Below are positions 35,426-45,277 of a stretch of 49,007 nt of DNA, one piece after another. Positions within the stretch are counted from its first letter, which is position 1, and each line of letters begins with the position of its first letter. The position numbers and the translations under genes are program-made. Source of the stretch: Microbacteriaceae bacterium PS02066 (GTDB lineage Bacteria; Actinomycetota; Actinomycetes; Actinomycetales; Microbacteriaceae); assembly GCA_029959545.1 (NCBI GenBank), contig JASCPH010000022.1:1-49007 (forward strand). The letters are read 5' to 3'. The notes under the pieces were generated by a model. The model did no database searches. It had not been told where the DNA came from and saw only the letters and a program-made list of their open reading frames with translations.

Positions 35426-35468
35426 GGGAACTACCTCGGGTGGGGATGACGGGATGTCGGAGGCGAAG

Positions 35469-37175
35469 TCACCCGGTGACGGCGCCTTCGGCAGCCGAAC
35501 GCACGAGCTTCGAGTACTTGGCCAGGACGCCACGGGTATAGCGCGGGGGAAGCGGCGCCCAGCCAGAGCGGCGGGAGCTCAGCTCGGCCTCATCGACGAG
35601 TAGGTCGAGAGAGCGAGCCGCGATATCGACCCGTATCAGATCACCATCGCGCACGAAAGCGATAGGACCTGCGTCCACCGCTTCCGGTGCTACGTGGCCG
35701 ATGCACAGGCCGGTTGTGCCGCCCGAGAATCGTCCGTCCGTCAAGAGTAGTACATCTTTTCCGAGGCCGGCGCCCTTGATGGCGGCGGTCACCGCGAGCA
35801 TCTCGCGCATGCCCGGGCCGCCCTTGGGCCCTTCGTAACGGATGACGACGACGTCTCCGGCGCGGATCTCTCCCGCTTCCAGCGCGTCCATGGCGGCGCG
35901 CTCGCGCTCGAACACGCGGGCGGGTCCTTCGAACACCGCCGCGTCGAAGCCTGCCGTCTTGACGACGGCGCCCTCGGGCGCCAGCGAGCCGTGCAGGATC
36001 GTGATGCCGCCGGTGGCGTGGATCGGGTTGTCGAAGGTGTGGATCACGGTGCCGTCGATCGGATCCGGGTCGAGCTCGCGCAGGTTCTCGGCGAGTGTCT
36101 TGCCGGTGACGGTGAGAGCGTCGCCGTGCAGCAGCCCCTCATCGAGCATCGCCTTCATGATCACGGGGATGCCGCCGTGGCGGTCGACGTCGTTCATCAC
36201 GTACTGGCCGAACGGCTTCATGTCGGCGACATGCGGAACCTTGTCGCCGATGCGATTGAAGTCGTGGAGCGAGAGCTCGACGTCGGCCTCGCGAGCGATG
36301 GCGAGCAGGTGCAGCACGACGTTGGTCGAGCCGCCGAGTGCCATGGCGAGGGCGATCGCATTCTCGAACGCCTCCTTGGTGAGGATGTCGCGCGTCGTGA
36401 TACCCAGCTTCAGCAGGTTCACGACGGCCTCGCCCGAGCGGTGCGCGAAGTAGTCGCGGCGGCGGTCGGCCGAGGGCGGCGCGGCGCTGCCGGGAAGGCT
36501 CAGACCGAGCGCCTCGGCGACGGAAGCCATCGTGTTGGCGGTGTACATGCCACCGCATGCTCCCTCGCCCGGCGCGATCGCGCACTCGATGCGCTTGAGG
36601 TCGGCCTCGCTCATCTTGCCGGCGAGGCACGCGCCGACGGCCTCGAAGGAGTCGATGATGGTGACGTCCTTCTCGGTGCCGTCGCTGAGCTTCACCCAGC
36701 CCGGCGCGATCGACCCCGCGTAGAGGAAGACGCTGGAGAGATCGAGACGCGCCGAGGCCATCAGCATGCCGGGAATGGACTTGTCGCAGCCGGCCAGCAG
36801 CACGCTGCCGTCCAGGCGCTCGGCCATCATCACCGTCTCCACGGAGTCGGCGATGACCTCGCGGCTGACGAGCGAGAAGTGCATGCCCTCGTGGCCCATC
36901 GAGATGCCGTCGGAGACGGAGATCGTGCCGAACTGCAGCGGGTAACCGCCGCCGGCGTGCACGCCCTCCTTCGCGCCCTGCGCGAGCCGGTCGAGGCTGA
37001 GGTTGCAGGGGGTGATCTCGTTCCAGCTGGAGGCGATGCCGATCTGGGGCTTGTCCCAGTCCTCGTCTCCCATACCGACGGCACGCAGCATGCCTCGGGA
37101 GGTGGTGGCTTCAATGCCGTCCGTCACAGCTCGGCTGCGCGGCTTGATGTCGATCGCTTCGTCGGGGTGGCTCAC
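35469..37175 (-). CDS. ilvD: Dihydroxy-acid dehydratase
   Basis: 568 aa. Fe-S ligands lie in '[13 protein letters not shown]', '[20 protein letters not shown]' and '[23 protein letters not shown]'. The C-terminal swivel domain has '[22 protein letters not shown]'. Third step of Val/Ile synthesis. It is the first gene of the ilv operon, 46 bp after otsB, so a promoter must lie in that gap or inside otsB; none is obvious. Confidence 0.97.
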   Translation of the reverse strand: MSHPDEAIDIKPRSRAVTDGIEATTSRGMLRAVGMGDEDWDKPQIGIASSWNEITPCNLSLDRLAQGAKEGVHAGGGYPLQFGTISVSDGISMGHEGMHFSLVSREVIADSVETVMMAERLDGSVLLAGCDKSIPGMLMASARLDLSSVFLYAGSIAPGWVKLSDGTEKDVTIIDSFEAVGACLAGKMSEADLKRIECAIAPGEGACGGMYTANTMASVAEALGLSLPGSAAPPSADRRRDYFAHRSGEAVVNLLKLGITTRDILTKEAFENAIALAMALGGSTNVVLHLLAIAREADVELSLHDFNRIGDKVPHVADMKPFGQYVMNDVDRHGGIPVIMKAMLDEGLLHGDALTVTGKTLAENLRELDPDPIDGTVIHTFDNPIHATGGITILHGSLAPEGAVVKTAGFDAAVFEGPARVFERERAAMDALEAGEIRAGDVVVIRYEGPKGGPGMREMLAVTAAIKGAGLGKDVLLLTDGRFSGGTTGLCIGHVAPEAVDAGPIAFVRDGDLIRVDIAARSLDLLVDEAELSSRRSGWAPLPPRYTRGVLAKYSKLVRSAAEGAVTG

Positions 37176-37196
37176 CTGTGCAGTCTATTGCGGCCC

Positions 37197-37215
37197 GGCG
37201 CCTGTCATGGGCGCC
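37197..37215 (-). terminator. Small hairpin after otsB stop / upstream of ilvD
   Basis: GGCGCC-tgtcatg-GGCGCC, a 6-bp GC stem, falls in the 46-bp gap between ilvD (start 37175) and otsB (end 37222). It may weaken read-through from otsB. It lacks a U tract. Confidence 0.35.
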
Positions 37216-37221
37216 GACCGG

Positions 37222-37986
37222 TCACCGCGCGGCGCGCAGCTGGGCCAGCCGGTGAAGGAGCGCCGCCAGCGCCGCGGGGTCTTCGACCGATACGGATGCG
37301 GCACTGTCGCCCGCCCCGACGTGCACGCCCAGGTCGTCATCGCCGAGCGCACGCAACGCGTCCTCATCGGTCACGTCATCGCCCGCGAACAGCACACCGG
37401 TCGCGCCGAGACGCTCGCGCAGCGCCGCAACCGCCTGATCCTTACCCTCGTGCCGAACCGCGAACTCGAGGATGTCGCGCCCGGTGCGCCGCCGCCAGTT
37501 CGGGGCTCGTTCGGCCAGGAGGGCGTCTACCTCGCGCTGGGCCTCCTGCGCCGCATCCGGCCGGGCGAGGCGCGTGTGCAGGCCGAGCCCGAAGGCCTTC
37601 GGCTCCACCCACGCCCCATCGACGGGCGCGACGATACGCTCGACCTCCGCCACAAGCTCGGCCAGGTGCTCCCGGTCAGCGGGATCGTCGGGGTCGTCCT
37701 GACCCGTTCGCGCACCTGGATGCCAGGTCTCGGCGCCGTGGGAGCCGGCGAGATAGAACAGCGAGTCGTCGGTGTGCTCGCTGATCACGCGGAGATCCGC
37801 CAGAGAGCGCCCCGATACCAGTGCCACGTCGGTGGCGGGCAGCGCGGTCAGCGCATCCAGCGCACGGCGCGCCGCGGGGATCATCCGCGCCGACATCGGC
37901 TCGTCCACCAGCGGCGAGAGCGTGCCGTCGAAGTCGAGCGCGACGAGAAGCCGCGGGGTGAGTGCGAGGCTCTCCAGATCGCTCAC
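37222..37986 (-). CDS. otsB: Trehalose-6-phosphate phosphatase
   Basis: 254 aa, HAD superfamily. 'LLVALDFDGTLSPLVDEP' carries the nucleophile Asp; 'DVALVSGRSLADL' and 'VLFAGDDVTDEDALRAL' give motifs II and IV. It removes phosphate from trehalose-6-phosphate. Its start overlaps the end of otsA by 4 bp (ATGA). Confidence 0.96.
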   Translation of the reverse strand: MSDLESLALTPRLLVALDFDGTLSPLVDEPMSARMIPAARRALDALTALPATDVALVSGRSLADLRVISEHTDDSLFYLAGSHGAETWHPGARTGQDDPDDPADREHLAELVAEVERIVAPVDGAWVEPKAFGLGLHTRLARPDAAQEAQREVDALLAERAPNWRRRTGRDILEFAVRHEGKDQAVAALRERLGATGVLFAGDDVTDEDALRALGDDDLGVHVGAGDSAASVSVEDPAALAALLHRLAQLRAAR

Positions 37987-39389
37987 GCCGTGCCGCTCCC
38001 CCGGATTCCTGCGAGGGCCGCCAGGAACTCCCGTGACCAGTCCTCGACGTCGTGCTCGCGTACGCGGCGACGCAGCGCTCGCATCCGTCGCCCCTGCTCG
38101 GCCGGCGTCATCTCGATCGCGCGGACGATCGCGTCTTTGAGTCCCTGGATGTCGTGGGGGTTCACGAGCAGCGAGCTGCCCAGTTCGTCGGCCGCCCCGG
38201 CGAACTCGCTCAGCACGAGCACGCCGCGGTTGTCGATGCGACTGGCGACGTACTCCTTCGCCACCAGGTTCATACCGTCCCGGAGCGCCGTGACGAGCAT
38301 GACGTCGGCGGCCAGGTACAGCGCCACCATCTCTTCCTTCGGGAAGGCCTGGTGGAGGTAGCGGATGGCGGTGTGACCCATCGTGTCGTAGTCGCCGTTG
38401 ATGCGCCCCACCGTGAGTTCGATCTCGTCGCGCAGCTGCTGGTAGGTCTCCACCCGCTCGCGGCTCGGGCTCGCGACCTGGACGAGGGTCACGTCCTCGA
38501 CCGAGAGCCGCTCATCCTGAAGCAACTCTCCGAACGCCTTCATGCGGTGGCGGATGCCCTTGGTGTAATCGAGTCGGTCGACGCCGAGCAGGATGTGGCG
38601 CGGGTTGCCGAGCTCCTCGCGGATCTCGGCGGCGCGCGCCTGGATCTCCGGCCGCTCAGCCAGCTCGACGTAGGAGGCCACGTCGATCGAGATCGGGAAC
38701 GCCTTGGCGAGAGCCATGCGCACCGAGCCGTCGGCCTGCGGAACCTTGATCCCTGTCGACTTCGTCTCGTACCGCAGCTGTCGGCGCACCGCGCGAGCGA
38801 AGTTGCCCGCATCCGCCACCCGCTGGAAACCGATCACGTCGGCGCCGAGGAGTCCTTGGAGCACCTGGCGACGCCACGGCAGCTGCGAGAACAGACCGTA
38901 TGCAGGGAACGGAATGTGATGGAAGTAGCCGATCGTCAGATCGGGGCGCTTCTCGCGCAGGAACTGCGGTACGAGCTGCAGCTGGTAGTCCTGCACCCAC
39001 ACCGTTCCGTCCTCGGCCGCGACCTCGGCGGCAGCTTCGGCGAAACGGCGGTTGACGGCCACGTAGGCGTTCCACCACTCGCGGCGATACCGGGGGGCTG
39101 CGATCACGTCGTGATAGAGCGGCCAGATCGTGTCGTTCGAGAAGCCCTCGTAGTACAGCTCGACCTCTTCGGCGCTGAGCGTGATCGGCACGAGGTGGGT
39201 GCCGTCGGCATCGAACGGCTCGAGCTCGAGGTCGGGCTTTCCCGCCCAACCGACCCACGCACCGTCGCTCTTTCGCATCACGGGCTCGAGCGCCGTGACC
39301 AGCCCGCCGGGGCTGCGACGCCATCCGCCGTCGGCGTCTCGGTCGACGGGAAGGCGATTGGCAACGACGACGAATTCTGCTTGCGGCAC
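37983..39389 (-). CDS. otsA: Trehalose-6-phosphate synthase
   Basis: 468 aa from GTG 39389, which has AGGAG 7 bp upstream; an ATG at 39419 is in frame but poorly placed. GT20 family: 'FVVVANRLPVDRDADGGWRRSPGGL', 'VQDYQLQLVPQFLREKRPDL', 'ILLGVDRLDYTKGIRHRMKAF' and 'LVTALRDGMNLVAKEYVASR'. Uses UDP- or GDP-glucose plus glucose-6-phosphate. Trehalose serves as stress protectant and, in actinobacteria, as cell-envelope sugar donor. Confidence 0.96.
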   Translation of the reverse strand: MPQAEFVVVANRLPVDRDADGGWRRSPGGLVTALEPVMRKSDGAWVGWAGKPDLELEPFDADGTHLVPITLSAEEVELYYEGFSNDTIWPLYHDVIAAPRYRREWWNAYVAVNRRFAEAAAEVAAEDGTVWVQDYQLQLVPQFLREKRPDLTIGYFHHIPFPAYGLFSQLPWRRQVLQGLLGADVIGFQRVADAGNFARAVRRQLRYETKSTGIKVPQADGSVRMALAKAFPISIDVASYVELAERPEIQARAAEIREELGNPRHILLGVDRLDYTKGIRHRMKAFGELLQDERLSVEDVTLVQVASPSRERVETYQQLRDEIELTVGRINGDYDTMGHTAIRYLHQAFPKEEMVALYLAADVMLVTALRDGMNLVAKEYVASRIDNRGVLVLSEFAGAADELGSSLLVNPHDIQGLKDAIVRAIEMTPAEQGRRMRALRRRVREHDVEDWSREFLAALAGIRGSGTA

Positions 39390-39503
39390 GCGAGCACTCC
39401 TGGTCTCTCGGGATGCCACTCAGGCTAGCAGCGGCGTGCAGGGCCCCCAGGGGTTCGCGCAAGCCCCGAGCGAGAGGGTATCCTCCCGCGATAGCGTGGC
39501 CTC

Positions 39504-39761
39504 ATGCGCTCCTACCTCTTCGGTTCCGGTCTGTTCAGCGCCCTCCTCGGGGGCGCGACGCTCTTTCGAGGGCTGCGCAACAACGATGAGCCCTTCACCT
39601 GGCGCACGGCGCTGGCATGGGTCAGCTGGGGCATCACGCTCGCCCTCGCCATCGGCGCGATGGTCGACACTTTCCGGGCCAAGCGTGGACACGTGGCCGC
39701 CGGCGACTCCCCCGTCTCGGGCGACGAGACGAAGCTGCTCCGCAAGCGTCTGCGCCGCTGA
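39504..39761 (+). CDS. Small two-helix membrane protein
   Basis: 85 aa with an N-terminal helix ('SYLFGSGLFSALLGGATLF'), a polar loop, and a second helix ('ALAWVSWGITLALAIGAMVD'). The tail is basic (KLLRKRLRR). No family is recognised. It lies alone on the plus strand, divergent from otsA. Codon bias supports coding. A TATCCT at 39479-39484 may be its -10. Confidence 0.7.
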   Translation: MRSYLFGSGLFSALLGGATLFRGLRNNDEPFTWRTALAWVSWGITLALAIGAMVDTFRAKRGHVAAGDSPVSGDETKLLRKRLRR

Positions 39762-39781
39762 CGCCCTCGACCGCGCGGTCG

Positions 39782-40966
39782 TCAGCGCACGAGGATGAGC
39801 GCGTCGCCCTGACCACCGCCGCCGCACAGCGCGACCGCAGCGGTACCGGATCCGCGCCGCACGAGCTCGTGCACGGCGTGCACGACCAGGCGGTTGCCCG
39901 ATGCTCCGATCGGATGCCCGAGGGCGATGCCGCCGCCCTGCGGGTTCACGACCTCGTCGGAGATCCCGAGCTCGCGCTGGGAGCGCACGACGACGGCGGC
40001 GAAGGCCTCATTGATCTCGACGAGATCCAGATCGGATGCGGCGAGCCGCTGCCTTTCGAGGGCACGGGCGATGGCTCGTGCGGGCTGCGCATGCAACGAG
40101 TTGTCGGGACCGGCGACCTGTCCGCTCTCACCGAGCGCCGCCATGACCTTCCAGCCCTGCGCGTCGGCGTGGCTGCGCGTTGTGAGCACCACCGCTGATG
40201 CGCCGTCGGAGATCTGCGACGAGTTGCCGGCGGTGATGGTCCCGCCCTCGGCGAAGGCGGGACGCAGCTTCGCGAGCACCTCTTCGGAGGTCTCGGCGCG
40301 GATCCCCTCGTCGCGCGTGACGACGACGGGCTCGCCTCGGCGCTGCGGGACCTCGACGGGGACGATCTCGGCGTCGAACAGGCCCGCCTCCACCGCGGCG
40401 GCCGCGCGGCGGTGCGAGCGTGCGGCGACCGCATCCTGTTCGGCGCGCGTGACTTCGTAGTCGGCGTTGCGGCGCTCGGTCGACTCGCCCATGCTCACCC
40501 GGTCGAACGCGTCGGTGAGGCCGTCGTAGGCCATGTGGTCGAGCACCTCGACGCTGCCGTACGCGTACCCGTCACGTGAGCCGGTCAGCAGGTGGGGTGC
40601 GCGGCTCATCGACTCCATACCCGCCGCGACGACCACCGACGCATCGCCCACACGGATCATCCGTGCGGCATCGATGACGGCGGTGAGTCCCGACAGGCAG
40701 ACCTTGTTGACGCCGGCGGCGTGGACGTCCCATCCGAGGCCCGCGGCGATCGCCGCCTGCCTGGCCGGGTTCTGACCGGTACCGGCCGGAAGCACCTGCC
40801 CCACGAGAACGGCGTCGACGGCGGATGCGGGGATCTGTCCCTGCGCCAGAGCGCCGCGGATGGCGATCCCACCCAGCTGGGGAGCGGGAATCGACGCGAG
40901 CTGTCCCTTCAGCCTCCCCTGCGGCGTGCGGGCGGCGGCAACGATCACGATGTCGTCGGCAGTCAT
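39782..40966 (-). CDS. Acetyl-CoA acetyltransferase (thiolase)
   Basis: 394 aa, normal length. Catalytic Cys in 'GVNKVCLSGLTAVIDAARM'. The C-terminal His and Cys are in 'GIALGHPIGASGNRLVVHAVHEL' and 'VALCGGGGQGDALIL'. 'NEAFAAVVV' is the NEAF box. It condenses two acetyl-CoA or cleaves 3-ketoacyl-CoA; sequence alone does not separate these roles (phaA/atoB/fadA). Divergent from the MarR-MFS pair. Confidence 0.93.
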   Translation of the reverse strand: MTADDIVIVAAARTPQGRLKGQLASIPAPQLGGIAIRGALAQGQIPASAVDAVLVGQVLPAGTGQNPARQAAIAAGLGWDVHAAGVNKVCLSGLTAVIDAARMIRVGDASVVVAAGMESMSRAPHLLTGSRDGYAYGSVEVLDHMAYDGLTDAFDRVSMGESTERRNADYEVTRAEQDAVAARSHRRAAAAVEAGLFDAEIVPVEVPQRRGEPVVVTRDEGIRAETSEEVLAKLRPAFAEGGTITAGNSSQISDGASAVVLTTRSHADAQGWKVMAALGESGQVAGPDNSLHAQPARAIARALERQRLAASDLDLVEINEAFAAVVVRSQRELGISDEVVNPQGGGIALGHPIGASGNRLVVHAVHELVRRGSGTAAVALCGGGGQGDALILVR

Positions 40967-41021
40967 CCCCCCAGCCTACGGCCGTCCCACCTCGGCCGGC
41001 TGCTGCTCCCGCCCGCATTGC

Positions 41022-41034
41022 ATACCGCAGGTAT
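41022..41034. promoter_or_regulatory. MarR operator candidate and leaderless promoter
   Basis: ATACC-GCA-GGTAT is a 13-bp inverted repeat. It abuts TATACT (41034-41039), a near-consensus -10 that ends 6 bp before the marR ATG (41046). With no Shine-Dalgarno site in that gap, transcription probably starts at the ATG. The regulator would block its own promoter. Confidence 0.7.
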
Positions 41035-41045
41035 ATACTTTGCTT

Positions 41046-41480
41046 ATGCGAAAAGCCGAAGCCATCGAGAAGATCGTCGTCGCCGCGCACGCACTGACCC
41101 GCGTCGCCGCCGTCACGACACAGAACGATGCCCCCGCCGCCCAGTGGCGCGCGCTCAGCATCCTGCAGAAGGAGGGGCCACAGCGCGTGGGCGACCTGGC
41201 GAGGCTGAGCCGCACCACCCAGCCGGGCATGACTCGGCTGGTCGGTCAGCTCGCCGACCTCCACCTGGTCGAACGCGAGCGCGACGCGGAGGATTCGCGC
41301 GTGACGATCGTCTCGATCACGCCGGCAGGTTCGGAGGCGATGGACGCGTGGCGCACGCAGCTCGGCGAGGCGCTCGAGCCGCTGTTCATCGACCTCGATG
41401 ACGCCGAATGGTCGGCGCTCGAGCACGCGTCCCGCATCCTGATGTCGCGCACCGAGGCCTTCGCGGGAGCGGCACGATGA
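41046..41480 (+). CDS. MarR-family transcriptional regulator
   Basis: 144 aa from ATG 41046. Winged HTH: 'QWRALSILQKEGPQRVGDLARLSRTTQPGMTRLVGQLADL' and the wing 'VERERDAEDSRVTIVSITPAG', which holds the usual D-x-R. It overlaps the MFS gene by 4 bp (ATGA), so it is a pump-linked autoregulator. Confidence 0.93.
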   Translation: MRKAEAIEKIVVAAHALTRVAAVTTQNDAPAAQWRALSILQKEGPQRVGDLARLSRTTQPGMTRLVGQLADLHLVERERDAEDSRVTIVSITPAGSEAMDAWRTQLGEALEPLFIDLDDAEWSALEHASRILMSRTEAFAGAAR

Positions 41481-42700
41481 GCGGCGCGACAGGATCCGTC
41501 TGGCGCCAGCCCGCCCAGGTGTGGGCGGTCGCGTTCGCCTGTGTCGTGGCGTTCATGGGCATCGGCCTCGTGGACCCGATCCTTCCGGCGATCGCGGAGT
41601 CGCTCGAGGCGACCCCGGTCGAGACCGAGCTGCTGCTCACGAGCTACCTGCTCGTGACGGGCCTCGCGATGCTGGTCACGAGCTGGATCTCGAGCCGCAT
41701 CGGAGCGAAGGCGACCCTCCTGGCGGGTCTCGCGCTCATCGTCGTCTTCTCGCTCTTCAGCGCACTGTCCGGCAGCGTCGACGCCATCATCGGCTTCCGG
41801 GCCGGATGGGGTCTGGGCAACGCCCTGTTCATCTCCACGGCGCTCGCGACGATCGTCGGAGCCGCCAGCGGGGGCAGTTCCGCGGCGATCGTGCTGTACG
41901 AGGCCGCGCTGGGCGTCGGCATCGCGGTGGGGCCGCTGCTGGGCGGGCTGCTCGGCGAGGTCAGCTGGCGCGGACCGTTCTTCGGCGTGGTGGCGCTCAT
42001 GGCCATCGCGTTCACCGCCGTGGCCGTGCTTCTGCGCGGACCGAAGGAGAAGCGCTCGCCCGTGCCGCTGTCGGCGCCGTTCCGCGCACTGGGAAAGCCC
42101 GCCCTCGCCGTGCTCGCGGTCGCGGCACTGTTCTACAACATCGGCTTCTTCACTCTGTTGGCATTCTCGCCCTTCCCGCTCGGGTTCGGGGCGATGGGCA
42201 TCGGCTTCACCTTCTTCGGATGGGGCGTCGCCCTGGCGATCACCAGCGTGTGGGTCGCACCGCTTCTGCTGCGCCGCTTCACCCGCTCAGGAGTCATGCT
42301 GGTCGTTCTGCCGCTGCTCGCCATCGATCTCGTCGTGGGCGGCATCCTCGTGGCAAGCCCCGCCGCGCTGGTGACGTGCATCGTCGTGGGCGGCCTTCTT
42401 CTGGGCGTGATGAACACGGTGCTGACGGAGGCGGTCATGGAGGCCACGGATCTCCCCCGCGCGGTCGCATCCTCGGCCTACTCGGCGGTCCGCTTCCTCG
42501 GCGGGGCGGCCGCCCCGCCGCTGGCCGCATGGCTGTGGCACGCGTCGAACGCGACGGTGCCGTACCTGGTGGCCGCAGCGTCGATCGTGATCGCTGCGCT
42601 GACCATCGCCCTCGGGCGCCGCGCTCTGCGTCGCATCGACGAGCGCCCGGCGGATGCGGCCGAAGAGGGGGTCGCGGTCCTCGTCGGCGACGCGGCCTGA
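41477..42700 (+). CDS. MFS efflux transporter (DHA1-like)
   Basis: 407 aa from ATG 41477, 12 helices. 'FMGIGLVDPILPAIAESL' is the helix-1 D-x-x-LP motif. 'SSRIGAKATLLAGLALIV' is a motif-A variant. Motif C is 'YEAALGVGIAVGPLLGGLLGE'. It is probably an exporter of drugs or sugars, co-translated with marR and ending just before a strong hairpin. Confidence 0.92.
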   Translation: MSGATGSVWRQPAQVWAVAFACVVAFMGIGLVDPILPAIAESLEATPVETELLLTSYLLVTGLAMLVTSWISSRIGAKATLLAGLALIVVFSLFSALSGSVDAIIGFRAGWGLGNALFISTALATIVGAASGGSSAAIVLYEAALGVGIAVGPLLGGLLGEVSWRGPFFGVVALMAIAFTAVAVLLRGPKEKRSPVPLSAPFRALGKPALAVLAVAALFYNIGFFTLLAFSPFPLGFGAMGIGFTFFGWGVALAITSVWVAPLLLRRFTRSGVMLVVLPLLAIDLVVGGILVASPAALVTCIVVGGLLLGVMNTVLTEAVMEATDLPRAVASSAYSAVRFLGGAAAPPLAAWLWHASNATVPYLVAAASIVIAALTIALGRRALRRIDERPADAAEEGVAVLVGDAA

Positions 42701-42707
42701 CACGAGC

Positions 42708-42757
42708 ACACGGTTGAAGGGGTGTCCACCGGACGGTGGACACCCCTTCAACCGTGT
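42708..42757. terminator. Perfect 23-bp stem between convergent genes
   Basis: ACACGGTTGAAGGGG... (42708-42730), loop GGAC, and its exact complement (42735-42757). It sits between the MFS stop (42700) and the MMPL stop (42767), so it can end both transcripts. No U tract follows. The length and perfection are unusual for a terminator. Confidence 0.8.
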
Positions 42758-42766
42758 CGGGCAGGG

Positions 42767-45214
42767 TCAGTGCTGCACAGGGTGAGCGCGTTCGAGCGCC
42801 GCGCCCTCGACGTCCACATCGGGCAGGATGCGGTCGAGCCAGCGCGGCAGCCACCACGCCGCGCGCCCGAAGAGGTGCATGAGCGCCGGGACGATGACCA
42901 TACGCACGACGAACGCGTCGAAGAGCACACCGATCGCCATCCCGAAGCCGATCGGACGCACCATCGCGAGGTGGCTGAAGACGAAGCCGCCGAAGACGGA
43001 GATCATGATGATCGCCGCGGCCGTGACCACCGCACGCCCGCCCCGCAGGCCCGCAACGACCGCCGCGCGTGCCGGAGCGCCGTGAACGTACGCCTCGCGC
43101 ATGCCCGAGACGAGGAACAGCTGGTAGTCCATCGCGAGTCCGAAGAGCACACCCATCAGGATGATCGGTCCGAAACTCAGCACCGGTCCGGGATCGTGCA
43201 CGCCGAACACGTCGCTCAGCCAGCCCCACTGGTAGATCGCGGTGACGGCGCCGAGCGCGGCGAACAGGGACAGCACGTAACCGGCGGTCGCGATGATGGG
43301 CACCAGGATCGACCGGAACACCAGCACCATGATGACGAGCGAGAGGCCGACGACCACGGCGAGATAGACGGGCAGCGCGTCGGCGAGCTTCTGCGACACG
43401 TCGATGTTGGCCGACGCCTGGCCCGCCACGCCGAGCTCGATGTCGCCGTCGAGCGGTGAGAGGGCGCGCAGGTCGTGCACGAGCGTCTCGGTCGACTCGC
43501 TGGCGGGCCCGTCCTGCGGAACCACCTGGAACGCGAAGGTCCTGCCGTCATCCGAGACGGCGATCGGAGCGACCGCGTCCACGTCGTCCTGCGCCATGAG
43601 CGTGCGGACGATGTCGGCCTGCGTCGTGACGCGATCGCTCTCCTCCACCGCCTGCGGCGTCTCGGCGACGACCAGCAGCGGGCCGTTGACGCCGGCGCCG
43701 AATGCCTCGGTCGCCGCCGTATAGGCGCGGTACTGGGTCGTGTCGGTGGCCTCCGAGGAGCCATCGGGCAGTCCGAGACGCATCGACAGGGCGGGGATCG
43801 CGATGACGAGCAGAGCGATGATCGCGACCGCGCCCGCGGCGACCACGCGTCCGGTGCGCATGGGCCGCAGCTCGGCCGGTGCGTGATCGGGATGCCCGAC
43901 CTTCGCGCGCAGCCCGCGGCGCAGCACCCGCAGCTTCATGAGCCCGAGCAGGGCGGGCGTGACCGTGATGGCGACGAGGACGGCGACGAACACGCACGCC
44001 GCGCCCACGACACCCATCACGCCGAGGAACGGCACACCGGTGACGAGGAGCGCGACCAGGGCGATGATCACGGTGGTGCCGGCGAAGACGACGGCGTTGC
44101 CCGCCGTCCCGTTGGCCAGGCCGATCGACTCGCCGATGTCCAAGCCGGCGAGCACCTGCTTGCGGTGGCGGTTCACGATGAACAGCGAGTAGTCGATGCC
44201 GACGGCGAGACCGAGCATGACACCGAGGATCGGGGTCACGGACGCCATGTCCACGACGTCTGAGAACGCGAGGGATCCGGCGACGCCGACGCCGACGCCG
44301 ATGAGCGAGCCGATCAGGGGCGTGATGGCGGGAAGCAGGGCCCGCATCATGATCGCGAGCACGAGCGCCGCGATGAGCACACCGACGAGCTCGCCGACCC
44401 CGATGAGGCCGTCGGTCGACTGGGCGATCGTCGAGGAGTAGTCGATGCTGACCCCGGGGATGTCGGCGCTCTTGAGCCGGTCGGCGACCGCGGTCTTCGT
44501 CTCCTGCGGTAGCGAGAACATGTCTTCGGTGAAAGCAACGTTGCCGAGAGCGGTCGCGCCGTCGGTCGACACGGTGCGAATGGCGGATGCGGCGTCGAGC
44601 AGCTCCTGGCCGGCTTCGAGCTGCGGCTTCTGCGCCTCAAGCTGAGCGCGTGACGCGTCGAGCTGCTCCTGCCCCGCGGTGATCCGCGCCTGCTGGGCAG
44701 CGAACTGCGACTCGGCCTGGGCGTAGACGCCCGCCGCCTGTGCCTGGGCGATCGCGGCGTCCAGCTGTGCCTTGCCCGCATCGAGCTGCTGCTGCGCCGC
44801 ATCCAACTGGCTCTCGCCCTGCGCGAGCTGGTCGGCGCCGGACTCCAACTGCGCCGCCTGGTCGGCGCGCTGCGCCTCGGTCTGGAACGGGTCGACCGTG
44901 CCCGCGACGCCGTCCATATCGGCGACGTCTTTCAGCAGCGAGGAGATGTCGTCCTTCTGCTCGTCGGTGAACGGCTGACCGTCCGTCTGGAACACGACGG
45001 GCGCGCTGGCCCCCGTGAGGCCGGGAAGGGCGTCGGCGAGGCGGTCGTTGACGCGCTCCGTCTCGGTGCCGGGGATGCTGAACGAGGTGGCGAGCGTGCC
45101 GCCGAAGGCGACGAACGATCCCGCCGCGACGCCCAGCGCGATCATCCAGGCGACGAGGACGATCCAGGCGCGGCGCGCCGAGAAGCGTCCCAGCCGGTAG
45201 AGGAGTTGGGCCAC
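42767..45214 (-). CDS. MMPL-family RND transporter
   Basis: 815 aa from GTG 45214, with GGAAAGG upstream. Two RND halves, each with a proton-relay motif: 'MLGLAVGIDYSLFIVNRHRKQV' and 'LMGVLFGLAMDYQLFLVSGMREAY'. The first outside loop has a coiled-coil of Gln/Ala heptads ('QLAQGESQLDAAQQQLDAGK'). Relatives export lipids or hydrophobic compounds (MmpL3 type), or act in resistance. It is divergent from a TetR regulator. Confidence 0.94.
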   Translation of the reverse strand: MAQLLYRLGRFSARRAWIVLVAWMIALGVAAGSFVAFGGTLATSFSIPGTETERVNDRLADALPGLTGASAPVVFQTDGQPFTDEQKDDISSLLKDVADMDGVAGTVDPFQTEAQRADQAAQLESGADQLAQGESQLDAAQQQLDAGKAQLDAAIAQAQAAGVYAQAESQFAAQQARITAGQEQLDASRAQLEAQKPQLEAGQELLDAASAIRTVSTDGATALGNVAFTEDMFSLPQETKTAVADRLKSADIPGVSIDYSSTIAQSTDGLIGVGELVGVLIAALVLAIMMRALLPAITPLIGSLIGVGVGVAGSLAFSDVVDMASVTPILGVMLGLAVGIDYSLFIVNRHRKQVLAGLDIGESIGLANGTAGNAVVFAGTTVIIALVALLVTGVPFLGVMGVVGAACVFVAVLVAITVTPALLGLMKLRVLRRGLRAKVGHPDHAPAELRPMRTGRVVAAGAVAIIALLVIAIPALSMRLGLPDGSSEATDTTQYRAYTAATEAFGAGVNGPLLVVAETPQAVEESDRVTTQADIVRTLMAQDDVDAVAPIAVSDDGRTFAFQVVPQDGPASESTETLVHDLRALSPLDGDIELGVAGQASANIDVSQKLADALPVYLAVVVGLSLVIMVLVFRSILVPIIATAGYVLSLFAALGAVTAIYQWGWLSDVFGVHDPGPVLSFGPIILMGVLFGLAMDYQLFLVSGMREAYVHGAPARAAVVAGLRGGRAVVTAAAIIMISVFGGFVFSHLAMVRPIGFGMAIGVLFDAFVVRMVIVPALMHLFGRAAWWLPRWLDRILPDVDVEGAALERAHPVQH

Positions 45215-45277
45215 GATGTGCCTTTCCGAGGGGTGGGTGGGAGGCGGCGCACCATCGAGCCTCGTCGAGGATATCCG

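Noticed and set aside
35426..35468. Attenuator or leader peptide before ilvB
   Set aside because: The gap is only 43 bp, with no run of Val/Leu/Ile codons and no terminator-like stem.
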